The notes beneath the pieces were generated by a model. That model made no database searches. It was not told the origin of the DNA and saw only the letters and a list, made by a program, of their open reading frames with translations. A program made the position numbers and the translations under genes. A stretch of 64,000 bases of DNA from Candidatus Parcubacteria bacterium (GTDB lineage Bacteria > Patescibacteriota > Saccharimonadia > Saccharimonadales > Saccharimonadaceae): the NCBI GenBank assembly GCA_023432445.1, contig JAEYUP010000001.1, positions 581,401-645,400 on the forward strand, given 5' to 3'. Shown piece after piece: positions 32,128 to 40,073 of the stretch. Position 1 is the stretch's first letter. Each line of letters begins with the position of its first letter.

Positions 32128-34065
32128 TTATGTTTCCTGTCTTTCCGTTGGAGCAGCCCGCTGAGCCCGAGCTAATTCCTCTAGCTGCTTGACGCGGGCG
32201 GCCTTTTGCTCGCTGGTAAGACTTTCGCCCCTTGGAACGGTCGTAGCTGGTCTAGCACTAGTTGGGGCGGTGACTGGAGCCGGAGCGGGCGCCGTTGGAG
32301 TGACAACTGGAGCAGTCGTTGGTGTCATATCTGGCACAAAAGCGGGCGCCGCGGCGGTATTTGACGGTTGGGTTTGGGCGGCTTGAAGAGATTGTTGTTC
32401 TTTCAATTGGGCCGCTTCGGTGCTGTCTATGCGCGGTAGCTCCAGGAAGAAGGTGCTACCTTGACCGAACGTGCTCTCTACCCATAAACGACCCTGCATC
32501 GACTCCGCCAAGCGACGTGACAAATAGAGGCCTAGCCCAGTGCCGCCGATTTCTTGACGGTCAACATTATCTACCCTATAAAATTTTTGGAAAAGGTGTG
32601 GAATGTCCTCAGCCGGGATGCCAAGGCCCGAGTCTTTAACGCTGACGATTACCTTATTCTCAGTGCCCTCTATGTCGACGGCCACCTCGCCCTTTGGCGT
32701 GTATTTGATAGCGTTTTCAATCAGGTTATCGAGGATCTCACGGATATGGTCATTGTCTTGGTTGACGTAAAGAACTGGCATAATCTTTTTCTGGCCTTCA
32801 TTTTCGTTAGGCTTGAAGTAAAGCCGAAGGCCTTTTTCTTGGGCTTTATGAGCTAATCCCTCGGTGGCGGTTTGAGCCAGAACGGTTAAATCGACGACCT
32901 TGGCGACACTAGAGGTGCGACCGTCTTCTGATTTAGAAACATCTAACAGGTCCTGGAAAAGCCGTCCGAGGTGCTGGGCGGACTCATGCGCTTTCATAAG
33001 GAAGCCGCGGGCTTTGTCGTCAATTTGGGAGGTTTGCGGGTTCAAGGCTAGCCCCAGGTAACCTTCAATAGAAGCCACCGGTGTACGCATTTCGTGACTG
33101 GCGGTGCTGATAAACTCGGCTTGTTCACGCTCCTCAGCACGCTCTTTTGAGACATCACGGAAGACGGCGATGACACCCGAACCAACATCTCCTCGGGGCG
33201 ACACAACCAGTGAAACGCTGAGCCGCTTGTCGGCGCGGGTCACCACGGTGAGTTTATTGGCGCGAGTTTGCTGATTGGTGTTGAGAACCTGTGCTACTGG
33301 ATCGTGAGCCTGGTCTAGCTCGTGGTTGTTCTCGTCATTGAGCTTTAAGACTGACTTGTAGTGCAACATCATGGCATCTTGCTTGCCCCAGCCTAAGATT
33401 TCTTGGGCTGCTGGGTTAATGAGTTCGATCGTACCTTTGCCGTCTAGGGCGATGACGCCGTCACCGATGGCGTTAATAATAATTTCAGATTTTGTGGCTA
33501 CTTCGGATAGCTCGGAAGCTAACGTTTTGGCGTTGCGGCTAGCTTCGTCGGTGGCGCCTTTTTGCTCTCGCCAAATTAAGATACTACCGATGGTTGGTAT
33601 GACGCTAGAGATGACTACAAGCAGTATGGTGCTGATGTCAACGGTACTGTTGTCAATGTATACGAGGGATAGGGCTGCTCCTGCTAGGGCGATTATTAGC
33701 AGCCAACCGTAGACGGCAAAGATAGCAGAGGCGAAAGCGAGAATGGCCCAAATACCTAGAAACGGAGTTAGCAACGTGCCTGTCTGCCAAATAGTCCAAG
33801 CGGTGCTGGCGGTCAGGACGATGAAAATGGCCAGTGCAGGCCAAAATGAGTCGCCGATTTTCTTAACAACCAATAAGCAGACGACGCTGGCGATGAAAGC
33901 AACCGAAGCAGCGATGCCGCCGATCAGGTCAACTTCTAATAGTGGCGAAATCTCTATTGCTTTGGTGATCGACAAAGCAAATAAACTCACCATCGCTAGC
34001 GAAACAAGTGCGGACATTTCGTAATAACGGCGATGCCACGCTGTCGATAATTTTAGGGGTGTCAT
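32128..34065 (-). CDS. Membrane sensor histidine kinase with PAS domain and Pro-rich tail
   Basis: 645 aa. Seven to eight transmembrane helices in the first ~165 residues form a membrane sensor (MASE-like). A PAS domain follows (about 190-310, INAIGDGVIALDGKGTIELI). The HisKA H box is STASHEMRTPVASIEGYLGL, and the HATPase has N box NLIENAIKYTPKGE and G boxes DSGLGIP and GTGLGLYLSRR. The last ~100 residues are Pro/Thr/Ala-rich, like the tail of the receiver gene 45 bp downstream. Those two are the likely cognate pair. Confidence 0.9.
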   Translation of the reverse strand: MTPLKLSTAWHRRYYEMSALVSLAMVSLFALSITKAIEISPLLEVDLIGGIAASVAFIASVVCLLVVKKIGDSFWPALAIFIVLTASTAWTIWQTGTLLTPFLGIWAILAFASAIFAVYGWLLIIALAGAALSLVYIDNSTVDISTILLVVISSVIPTIGSILIWREQKGATDEASRNAKTLASELSEVATKSEIIINAIGDGVIALDGKGTIELINPAAQEILGWGKQDAMMLHYKSVLKLNDENNHELDQAHDPVAQVLNTNQQTRANKLTVVTRADKRLSVSLVVSPRGDVGSGVIAVFRDVSKERAEEREQAEFISTASHEMRTPVASIEGYLGLALNPQTSQIDDKARGFLMKAHESAQHLGRLFQDLLDVSKSEDGRTSSVAKVVDLTVLAQTATEGLAHKAQEKGLRLYFKPNENEGQKKIMPVLYVNQDNDHIREILDNLIENAIKYTPKGEVAVDIEGTENKVIVSVKDSGLGIPAEDIPHLFQKFYRVDNVDRQEIGGTGLGLYLSRRLAESMQGRLWVESTFGQGSTFFLELPRIDSTEAAQLKEQQSLQAAQTQPSNTAAAPAFVPDMTPTTAPVVTPTAPAPAPVTAPTSARPATTVPRGESLTSEQKAARVKQLEELARAQRAAPTERQET

Positions 34066-34140
34066 GAAATGTGCGTGCCCTCTTATTGCTTGTGCTTAGT
34101 ATGCAGGAAATGCCTTGATAATACAACAGAGAGCTAGATG

Positions 34141-35925
34141 CTACCAGCCACCTATGCTACTTCCGCCGCCACCGCCGCCAGAGAATCCACCACCACTCGA
34201 CCCTGAGCCGCCTGACCCGCCCGAGCTGCTCATTGAGACATTGGTGCGAACGCTTGAGTTGAAGCTGCTTACCATGTTGGTGAGTAGCGCCCCGTTGATT
34301 AGACTAACTGACCCGGCCCCAGGAGCCTTGTACCAGTCTGGAGTTTGATGGGCTTTTTCGTACAAGCCTCCAAGAGCCTCTGACCACTCGTCTTCATAGC
34401 CAAATAGTATAGCGTATGGTAGCGACCTCTCGTACAGTTTGATGAGCTGCTTAGTGTCTCCAGTGTCAACGCTATGTCCAACCTTCTCGGCGGTGTCAGG
34501 TCCTTGGAGCATTTTCAGCCGCTCTGCCTCAGCCGCACGAATATATTTCTTATAACCGTTTAGGTAACGAAGCATTTCTAGGCCTTTGTCGGTTGGTGTC
34601 TTGAAGCCGAACTTCGACATGAACATCGCCAACGCTCCGATACCAAATGCGATTGACTGCAGCACTATGGCGGCTAGCAGGTACGACAACGACCAGACAA
34701 TAATGAAACGTGTGCTACCAGGTTTTCGCTCGCGCAATTTGTAGGTACGGCGAATGGCGAGTCGAGTCTTGGCCGAGTTGTCGGCTAGCCGGAGACGAAG
34801 CTTGGCATTGTCTTTCAGGCTTGCTAGCGAGAAAGTGTCACCGACGCTAGGCGTCTTGCCATCAAATAGATCGCGCAGGAACTCCTGCTCCTCTTCTAGT
34901 AGGTCGGACGGGTCTTTCTTTACCTCGATTTCGTAATCATTGTCTCCGTCGAGTTCGTATAGAGATATATAATGTCGGACTGCCAGGTCGATTAGGGTGG
35001 CGACTATCGAACGATGACGTTTACCTATTAGTTCGGAAACCACGTAAGCTGAGGTATCTTTGGGCGGAATGTATTGTGGCGGCGTAAAGCTTAATTCTTT
35101 TCTGCGCTTTGACCTATTTTCAAAGCTTACGGCGAACACAAAAAATAGTATAATCGCCACCGGTATTGTGAACGGTGAAGCAAAGTAGACTACTGCCTGG
35201 TAGTAATCTATCCAGGTGGCTGGTTTGGCCTGGAAGGTGTTAGCTGGAAAACCAAATCCGACCGTGACGATTTCTTTTTCGTCCAAGTTGTCTTTATTTA
35301 TGGTATACCTAGTGGCCGACTCTTTAACAAGCTCGCATTTGTCAGTGCTTCCATAGGTGCCTTCGTAACACTGCGGGTTTTCTCTAATAAGTGGCGCCAG
35401 TTCTTCGCTGAAGTTGAGCGTTACTGACATCTTGCCTACTTTTATCCCCTCCCCGATCGTATTGATGTCCCAGTACCACTCGTCGATGTTTTCGTCGCTC
35501 AGATTCCTGGTTATATCTACTATTTCGTAGGTTATAATATAGGTTTTTTCGCCCTTAACGTACGTGTCGGGGTCACCGATTTTCAATGTGATACTGCCCC
35601 AGTCTTCGTGAACAGTGCGCTGTAGCGGTACGCCAAACTGGTTTTTAACGGATTTTATGACCGGTTCAGCCGCTCGGTTCTCGTATTTTTTTGGGACCGT
35701 GAAGGTAATACCGTGCTTGGTGCCTGCTTGGCTGAATTTAGCCACGATAGTCTCTGTCACAGTAAGCTTAGATCGGTTGTCGGCTGTTCTTTCCAGAGTA
35801 AAATCGGCGCTGTACGATGGAATCGTAAAGTCTACGGCCTTAATAACTTGCCCTTGAAAATAAAGGCTCGCGGCTATTATGGCCAGGGCGGCAATACCAA
35901 AAAAGGTTGAGAGCTTCTTTTTCAT
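34141..35925 (-). CDS. DUF2207-family membrane protein with Gly/Ser-rich tail
   Basis: 594 aa. A signal/anchor helix (about 5-25) leads to a ~190-residue external beta domain with the DUF2207 pattern (TETIVAKFSQAGTKHGI, then VTYEI-type strands and YWDINTIGEG). A transmembrane helix near 235-255 and a pair near 400-440 follow, with a cytoplasmic winged-helix-like part between. The C-terminus is a GGGG/S tract ending SSIGGW, the normal end of this YciQ-like family. Function of the family is unknown. Confidence 0.85.
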   Translation of the reverse strand: MKKKLSTFFGIAALAIIAASLYFQGQVIKAVDFTIPSYSADFTLERTADNRSKLTVTETIVAKFSQAGTKHGITFTVPKKYENRAAEPVIKSVKNQFGVPLQRTVHEDWGSITLKIGDPDTYVKGEKTYIITYEIVDITRNLSDENIDEWYWDINTIGEGIKVGKMSVTLNFSEELAPLIRENPQCYEGTYGSTDKCELVKESATRYTINKDNLDEKEIVTVGFGFPANTFQAKPATWIDYYQAVVYFASPFTIPVAIILFFVFAVSFENRSKRRKELSFTPPQYIPPKDTSAYVVSELIGKRHRSIVATLIDLAVRHYISLYELDGDNDYEIEVKKDPSDLLEEEQEFLRDLFDGKTPSVGDTFSLASLKDNAKLRLRLADNSAKTRLAIRRTYKLRERKPGSTRFIIVWSLSYLLAAIVLQSIAFGIGALAMFMSKFGFKTPTDKGLEMLRYLNGYKKYIRAAEAERLKMLQGPDTAEKVGHSVDTGDTKQLIKLYERSLPYAILFGYEDEWSEALGGLYEKAHQTPDWYKAPGAGSVSLINGALLTNMVSSFNSSVRTNVSMSSSGGSGGSGSSGGGFSGGGGGGSSIGGW

Positions 35926-35934
35926 ACTGATGTA

Positions 35935-35940
35935 ATAATA
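35935..35940 (-). promoter_or_regulatory. -10-like box (TATTAT) of the DUF2207 gene
   Basis: Ends 9 bp before ATG 35925. Confidence 0.45.
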
Positions 35941-35974
35941 GCATAATGACGTCGCCTGGAGGCGGTCGTCGTAC

Positions 35975-36232
35975 CTAGCAGAACATCAAGTTCTTATCGC
36001 TGGTCTTACAAATACTGGTCTTGATATCGGTCAGACCGTCTCTAATGTTCATAGCACCGACGCCGATTCTGTCGGTAAGTTCGTTGATGGCTTTCGTTTG
36101 CTCTTCCGCTATCTCCTTTTGAGTCTGATTGTGCTGGTGGCTGATATATAAAGCAGTACCGCTCAACATGACAGTAACGATAAACGCTGCAGCAATGTAA
36201 CCCCATAAAATCTTGTGTTTAGGCTCTCTCAT
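35975..36232 (-). CDS. Small single-pass membrane protein, 85 aa
   Basis: ATG 36232 has a near-perfect AAGGAGGG Shine-Dalgarno 3-4 nt upstream. Basic N-terminus, one transmembrane helix (about 10-30: WGYIAAAFIVTVMLSGTALY), then an extracytoplasmic coiled coil (HNQTQKEIAEEQTKAINELT) with two Cys at the end (CKTSDKNLMFC). The Cys pair could form a disulfide outside the cell. It lies between the tRNA-Glu remnant terminator and the DUF2207 gene. Family not recognised. Confidence 0.6.
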   Translation of the reverse strand: MREPKHKILWGYIAAAFIVTVMLSGTALYISHQHNQTQKEIAEEQTKAINELTDRIGVGAMNIRDGLTDIKTSICKTSDKNLMFC

Positions 36233-36266
36233 TTTCCCTCCTTATAAATACATATTAGCAGACAAT

Positions 36267-36296
36267 AAAAAAAGAACCTTTCTTAATGAAAGATTC
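36267..36296 (-). terminator. Minus-strand terminator beside the tRNA-Glu 3' remnant
   Basis: On the minus strand GAATCTTTC, loop ATTAA, GAAAGGTTC, then TTTTTTTATT. Confidence 0.8.
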
Positions 36297-36301
36297 GCTT
36301 A

Positions 36302-36320
36302 TGGTGATCCCGCGGAGAAT
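36302..36320 (-). repeat. Duplicated 3' end of tRNA-Glu (19 bp, including CCA)
   Basis: Identical to 36465-36483, the last 19 nt of the tRNA-Glu gene with its encoded CCA. The rest of the tRNA (T stem 5' strand and everything before) is missing, so it is a remnant or an attachment-site-like direct repeat. Both copies are followed on the minus strand by a terminator. Confidence 0.75.
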
Positions 36321-36464
36321 ATCACAATATGAACCTTCCTCACTCGGAAAAACGAGTAAACTAGTTTTTCTCTCGTTTCGTTGGTTCATCGCACTCCTTC
36401 GGAGTTCGGTTTTCTACGAAAACCTACCAATAAAAGAACGCCACATAAAGTGACGTGCTTTTAT
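36321..36464. other. Hairpin-rich segment between the tRNA-Glu repeats
   Basis: Only 144 bp with four small inverted repeats in a row: ACTCG/CGAGT (36342-36357), AAACTAGTTT (36358-36367), ACTCC/GGAGT (36393-36405) and GGTTTTC/GAAAACC (36408-36424). No ORF. Confidence 0.55.
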
Positions 36465-36467
36465 TGG
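36427..36467 (-). terminator. Terminator-like hairpin after tRNA-Glu
   Basis: CCAATAAAAG (36427-36436) pairs with CTTTTATTGG (36458-36467). The hairpin includes the CCA end, so it competes with mature 3'-end formation. Confidence 0.6.
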
Positions 36468-36539
36468 TGATCCCGCGGAGAATCGAACTCCGATTGCCAG
36501 GATGAGAACCTGGTGTCCTAACCGTTAGACGACGGGACC
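36465..36539 (-). tRNA. tRNA-Glu (anticodon CTC)
   Basis: Full cloverleaf on the minus strand. Acceptor GGTCCCG pairs with CGGGATC (one G-U). The D arm contains TCTAACGGTTAGGA. The anticodon arm is CCAGG-TTCTCAT-CCTGG, giving CTC for GAG codons. T arm CGGAG-TTCGATT-CTCCG. CCA is encoded. Confidence 0.95.
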
Positions 36540-36647
36540 GTGAAGCCGAATGAGGCGAATGGTTTCGTACCAAGTACGGGACCATGATGCTACTATACGA
36601 CATTACCAAAAAACGCCATATTTGTCTAGTTATGAGAAGGGCTATTA

Positions 36648-36676
36648 TTGACAATAACTTTAAACTGCTGTATAAT
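36648..36676 (+). promoter_or_regulatory. Perfect promoter TTGACA-N17-TATAAT
   Basis: The -35 is 36648-36653 and the -10 is 36671-36676. It drives the 98-aa gene at 36713 with a leader of about 30 nt. Confidence 0.85.
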
Positions 36677-36712
36677 AAGAAAGTTGATATCCATCTATTA
36701 AAGAGGTGTACT

Positions 36713-37009
36713 TTGAAGCAGAAGGAAGAGCCTCAAGAGCTTAAAATGCTCCGACGGCTTGCGCGTGAGGCTTACTTCAAGAGTCAAGCGCCGGGTTCCG
36801 TTAGGTACCTGAGCAATAATGAGGCGTTTTACGTTCAGGGAGTCCGCGTCCCACCCGTGGCGGAGGTGACGTTCTACGGCAAGAGTTGCAACGATGCGAC
36901 CATACACTGTGGCGAAATTGCCGGTCGCGTGGTGAGTCTGAGACTGAAGGCCCATTCATGCGAGATCGTAAAGCGCCCCGTGCGCACAAGCCCCGAGCTT
37001 CGCGTTTAG
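36713..37009 (+). CDS. Hypothetical protein, 98 aa, TTG start
   Basis: I start at TTG 36713, with AGAGGTG 4 nt upstream; an ATG at 36584 in the same frame is upstream of the -10 box and cannot be used. The product starts MKQKEEPQELKMLRRLAREA (charged helix), followed by a beta-rich part with FYVQGVRVPPVAEVTFYG and two Cys. It is soluble. Single-gene unit between a perfect promoter and a terminator. Not recognised. Confidence 0.6.
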   Translation: MKQKEEPQELKMLRRLAREAYFKSQAPGSVRYLSNNEAFYVQGVRVPPVAEVTFYGKSCNDATIHCGEIAGRVVSLRLKAHSCEIVKRPVRTSPELRV

Positions 37010-37031
37010 GACCTTTTTGCCTGGAGTCAAC

Positions 37032-37062
37032 GCCCGTCACAGTATTTTTGTGGCGGGCTTTT
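37032..37062 (+). terminator. Terminator after the 98-aa gene
   Basis: GCCCGTCAC pairs with GTGGCGGGC (one G-U), loop AGTATTTTT, then TTTT. Confidence 0.85.
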
Positions 37063-37079
37063 CCATTTCAGAGGACTCT

Positions 37080-37451
37080 TTATTCCAGGCTTTTTATTAC
37101 ATTCAATAGTTTTGTCGGTGTTATCTCAGCTTTTATTAGATAGCCGTCGGAGTGCTTCTCCATGGCGAGGCGGGCCTGATCGTCTTGTTCGAAATTGGTC
37201 AAGACGATAACCTTGGTGTTTGGTATAAGGTCTTCCTTGCCACGAAGAGCTTCTAGTATTTCGCTACCCCGTCTTTCCGGTAGCATGACGTCAAGCAGCA
37301 GCAGGTCGTAAGGTTTGTTGCGGGCGGCCACCAGGCCGTCGTTGCCATCCACCATCCAGTCGACGTCGTAACCGGCTTTTTTGAGGCTACGGACGTACAT
37401 CTCGCCGATAAAGCGGTCATCTTCAACGATTAGAATAGTTTTTATAGACAT
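37080..37451 (-). CDS. Stand-alone response-regulator receiver domain
   Basis: 123 aa, single REC domain. Acidic pocket in ILIVEDDRFIG, phospho-acceptor Asp in LLLLDVMLPERRGSE (about residue 54), conserved T in VIVLTNFEQ and K in GYLIKAEI. No output domain. Its start is 1 bp from the end of the kinase gene, so it is the kinase partner. This is the third kinase/receiver pair in the window without a DNA-binding output. Confidence 0.92.
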   Translation of the reverse strand: MSIKTILIVEDDRFIGEMYVRSLKKAGYDVDWMVDGNDGLVAARNKPYDLLLLDVMLPERRGSEILEALRGKEDLIPNTKVIVLTNFEQDDQARLAMEKHSDGYLIKAEITPTKLLNVIKSLE

Positions 37452-37452
37452 T

Positions 37453-38970
37453 TCACCCCCTGTAGGACGCGTGATTTTTTATATATACGCCGCTTTCGGA
37501 CTTTTTCATCACAGATTCATTATCGCCTGTTTGGAGTTTGTCGGCAACTGAGCGGTAGGTCGGGATAGATATGGTGAAGGTTGACCCCTTCCCTTCTTCG
37601 CTGCGAACGCTTATGGTGCCGCCGTGTGACTCGACAATTGCTTTACTGATGTAAAGCCCAATACCGGTACCGGCGACAGTCTCGCGTGAGCGGTGCGAAC
37701 GGTAGAACTTCTGGAAAAGATTGCTGATGACATTGCCGGGCATGCCAATACCGTGATCTTCGATGGATATGTCTACCATGTCGCCGCGGAGCGCGGCGCT
37801 CACCTGTATGGCGCCTCCTTCATTGCTGTATTTGATAGCATTGTCGATGATGTTGCCAATCACTTCGCTCAAGCTAGTAGCGTCGGCGGCAATGGTCGGT
37901 AAATCTTCAGGGATACTAACGCTTAGGAGTCTGTTTTGAGAACTGGCTCGCAACGCCATGTCATCACGGATAGTGTTATAGATGGCGCTGGCAGTAGTTT
38001 CTGCTAGATGTATGCGTAAATGGCGCCGGTCGTAACGAGAGGTGTTTAAGATGTTGTTGACGTAACCGGAGAGCCGGTTGGCGGAAACGGACAGCCGACG
38101 GAAAAGCTCTTTCTGGTCTTCGGCCAGCACGTCGCTCAGTTCATCCGACAGGACATCTAGGTAGCCACGGATGACGGTTATAGGGCCGCGCAGTTCGTGG
38201 GCGGCAAAGGCTATAAAATCGAGCTCTTCTTCACCGATTGAGTACAGGTGTGTGCGGTCTATCAAGACCATTACGACTTCGTTAGCGGCGCCTTTGTTAT
38301 AAGACGCGATAACGTCAAAGTATCGCCTGCCCTCTTCGTTCGGTAGTTTATTTGAAACTCTTGACCAAGTCTTCTCTGCTCTAACAGAGTTCTTGTTGCA
38401 CTCGTCTAACCAGGCATCAAATGTGTCATTATCGTTAAATATGATGTCAAGTGACGAGACGCCGTCGGTATTGACGCGTATCGGAGTGGCTTTGTTGGCG
38501 TAAGTGATTTTTCGCTGACTGTCCATTGTCAAAAAGCCGCAGACGGTGTCATCTAAGGCCTGCTCGATGATGCTATTTGCTGGTTGAGTTGTCTCTGCAT
38601 CAGGTTTAGCCGAAGTAAGCGAGTATAAAGTCTGTAAGACAACCTTAAAACCATTTTTTTCAAAATGTTTTTCGTTCGCTATCGGTGGAGGTGTTGCGGT
38701 CGGTTCGCCGGACATGTACTGAATGGCATTTACCAAGTGCTTGGTGGGCTTAGACAGTAATCTATAGATTAAACTTAAAAAAAGCCCACCTATGACCGCT
38801 TGAACTCCAAATATAACCGCCGCTGCTGCCGGGTTAGAGGTAATTATTTCGAAGTACCATAATGCGCCCACAGTTAGGGCTAGCAATATACCCTGTCCTA
38901 TGATGATAGTGGCTATGATTGGCCGACGGAAGCGTGGCCAAAAATCACGGACTAAGTTACTTACTGCCAT
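37453..38970 (-). CDS. Membrane histidine kinase with PAS domain
   Basis: 505 aa from ATG 38970, which overlaps the last codons of the DUF3048 gene (TCATGG...TAA), so translation is coupled. Two transmembrane helices (about 15-70), PAS-like region (about 145-225, LTMDSQRKITYANKAT), HisKA with H box FAAHELRGPITVIRGYLDVL, and HATPase with NIIDNAIKYSNEGG and GTGIGLYISKAIVESHGG. The sensor part is mostly membrane plus PAS. Operon order: gltX, DUF3048, this kinase, receiver. Confidence 0.9.
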   Translation of the reverse strand: MAVSNLVRDFWPRFRRPIIATIIIGQGILLALTVGALWYFEIITSNPAAAAVIFGVQAVIGGLFLSLIYRLLSKPTKHLVNAIQYMSGEPTATPPPIANEKHFEKNGFKVVLQTLYSLTSAKPDAETTQPANSIIEQALDDTVCGFLTMDSQRKITYANKATPIRVNTDGVSSLDIIFNDNDTFDAWLDECNKNSVRAEKTWSRVSNKLPNEEGRRYFDVIASYNKGAANEVVMVLIDRTHLYSIGEEELDFIAFAAHELRGPITVIRGYLDVLSDELSDVLAEDQKELFRRLSVSANRLSGYVNNILNTSRYDRRHLRIHLAETTASAIYNTIRDDMALRASSQNRLLSVSIPEDLPTIAADATSLSEVIGNIIDNAIKYSNEGGAIQVSAALRGDMVDISIEDHGIGMPGNVISNLFQKFYRSHRSRETVAGTGIGLYISKAIVESHGGTISVRSEEGKGSTFTISIPTYRSVADKLQTGDNESVMKKSESGVYIKNHASYRG

Positions 38971-40058
38971 GAGACAGACCCTGTGCCCGCAGGGATTGCC
39001 GTTAACCAAGTCTGTCCACGAGCCAGCGGCACATCCTTACCTTCGCTGTCGGTGAACTTTATCTGAGCCGTCCGGCTAGATTTTTTCCAGGTTACTTTTT
39101 GGACTGTGCCGTCTTGGAAAATGTGCGCCTCCCCCGAACCAATGGTCTTGAGCTGTTCACGCCAACCATCTTCAAAAACGCGCTGTTCAACCATTTTCAT
39201 GACAATGACGACACGAGGGCTAATCTGTCCCGACTCGCGGTCAAGGTGCTTGGCGCCGCCTTGTGACCGGTCGTAGGTGTTTTTCTTGGCGTTGTAAGTG
39301 TATGAGCTGTTGTATAAGGGGCCGCTAATATTGACATTGATCTTGGTGACGTCTGGCTTTTCTGGTGGCTGACTGTCCTTGCGAGTGAAACCGGCGAAGC
39401 TAGAAGTTGTGTAGCCCTTTTTCTTATTTAGGTCGTCGAGTCGCGAAAAGTTGGTATAAACATTGTGTGGTGCATAGCGGTCGCTGGCACGCCAGTAGGC
39501 GGCTGGGTTGAAGAACTGGTCGATATCGCGATACTTGCCATTTCGGACTTCTTTAAGGGCTGCCGCGCTACCGCCGATGTGAGCGACGCTGGCGTTAAAA
39601 GCTGCCACCCAGTCAACATAGTACATGCGGACACTGCGGACTGGCCCGATAAGCTTTGGTTTTTGCTCTTGGTACAACGCTAGAAAGCGAGTTATTCCGC
39701 CCTCAGCTATAGCCTCAAACACTACTCCACTGTCTTTCAGGCCTGACTGCGGTCTAGCGTCGGGGCTATTTTCTATCATGATTCCAGTGACGGCTTGTTT
39801 GGTGATAGACTCGCTCTTAACCTCTGCGCCAGTTAAAGGCGAATAGTAGATTACAGGTTCTGGCTCCTCTTGGGTAGTTTTTTGGGTATCGGTAGTTTCG
39901 TCTGTTTGGTTGTTGGTGAGTGTCAAAGCTAGCACTACTCCACCTGCCACCAGTAAAACGCCTAAAATTCCACCAAGGATAATAGCTAACTTACGGTGGC
40001 GTTTAAACCAACTGTTTTTCGGTGGTTTGCCACCCATGATGATCGAATTTCTATTCAT
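38961..40058 (-). CDS. DUF3048 (YerB-like) membrane-anchored protein
   Basis: 365 aa. N-terminal basic tail and one transmembrane helix (about 26-48: LAIILGGILGVLLVAGGVVLAL), a Thr/Glu-rich linker, then the DUF3048 domain pair: NSPDARPQSGLKDSGVVFEA and LIGPVRSVRMYYVDWVAAF (first half), then APHNVYTNFSRL (second half). The fold is an extracytoplasmic beta-rich domain of unknown function. It follows gltX by 15 bp and overlaps the kinase gene, so it may provide an external signal to that kinase; this last point is inference. Confidence 0.88.
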   Translation of the reverse strand: MNRNSIIMGGKPPKNSWFKRHRKLAIILGGILGVLLVAGGVVLALTLTNNQTDETTDTQKTTQEEPEPVIYYSPLTGAEVKSESITKQAVTGIMIENSPDARPQSGLKDSGVVFEAIAEGGITRFLALYQEQKPKLIGPVRSVRMYYVDWVAAFNASVAHIGGSAAALKEVRNGKYRDIDQFFNPAAYWRASDRYAPHNVYTNFSRLDDLNKKKGYTTSSFAGFTRKDSQPPEKPDVTKINVNISGPLYNSSYTYNAKKNTYDRSQGGAKHLDRESGQISPRVVIVMKMVEQRVFEDGWREQLKTIGSGEAHIFQDGTVQKVTWKKSSRTAQIKFTDSEGKDVPLARGQTWLTAIPAGTGSVSWQ

Positions 40059-40073
40059 ATCTATACGTAAGCG

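Noticed and set aside
36584..36712. N-terminal extension of the 98-aa gene to ATG 36584
   Set aside because: The perfect promoter lies inside that extension, so the mRNA cannot include it.
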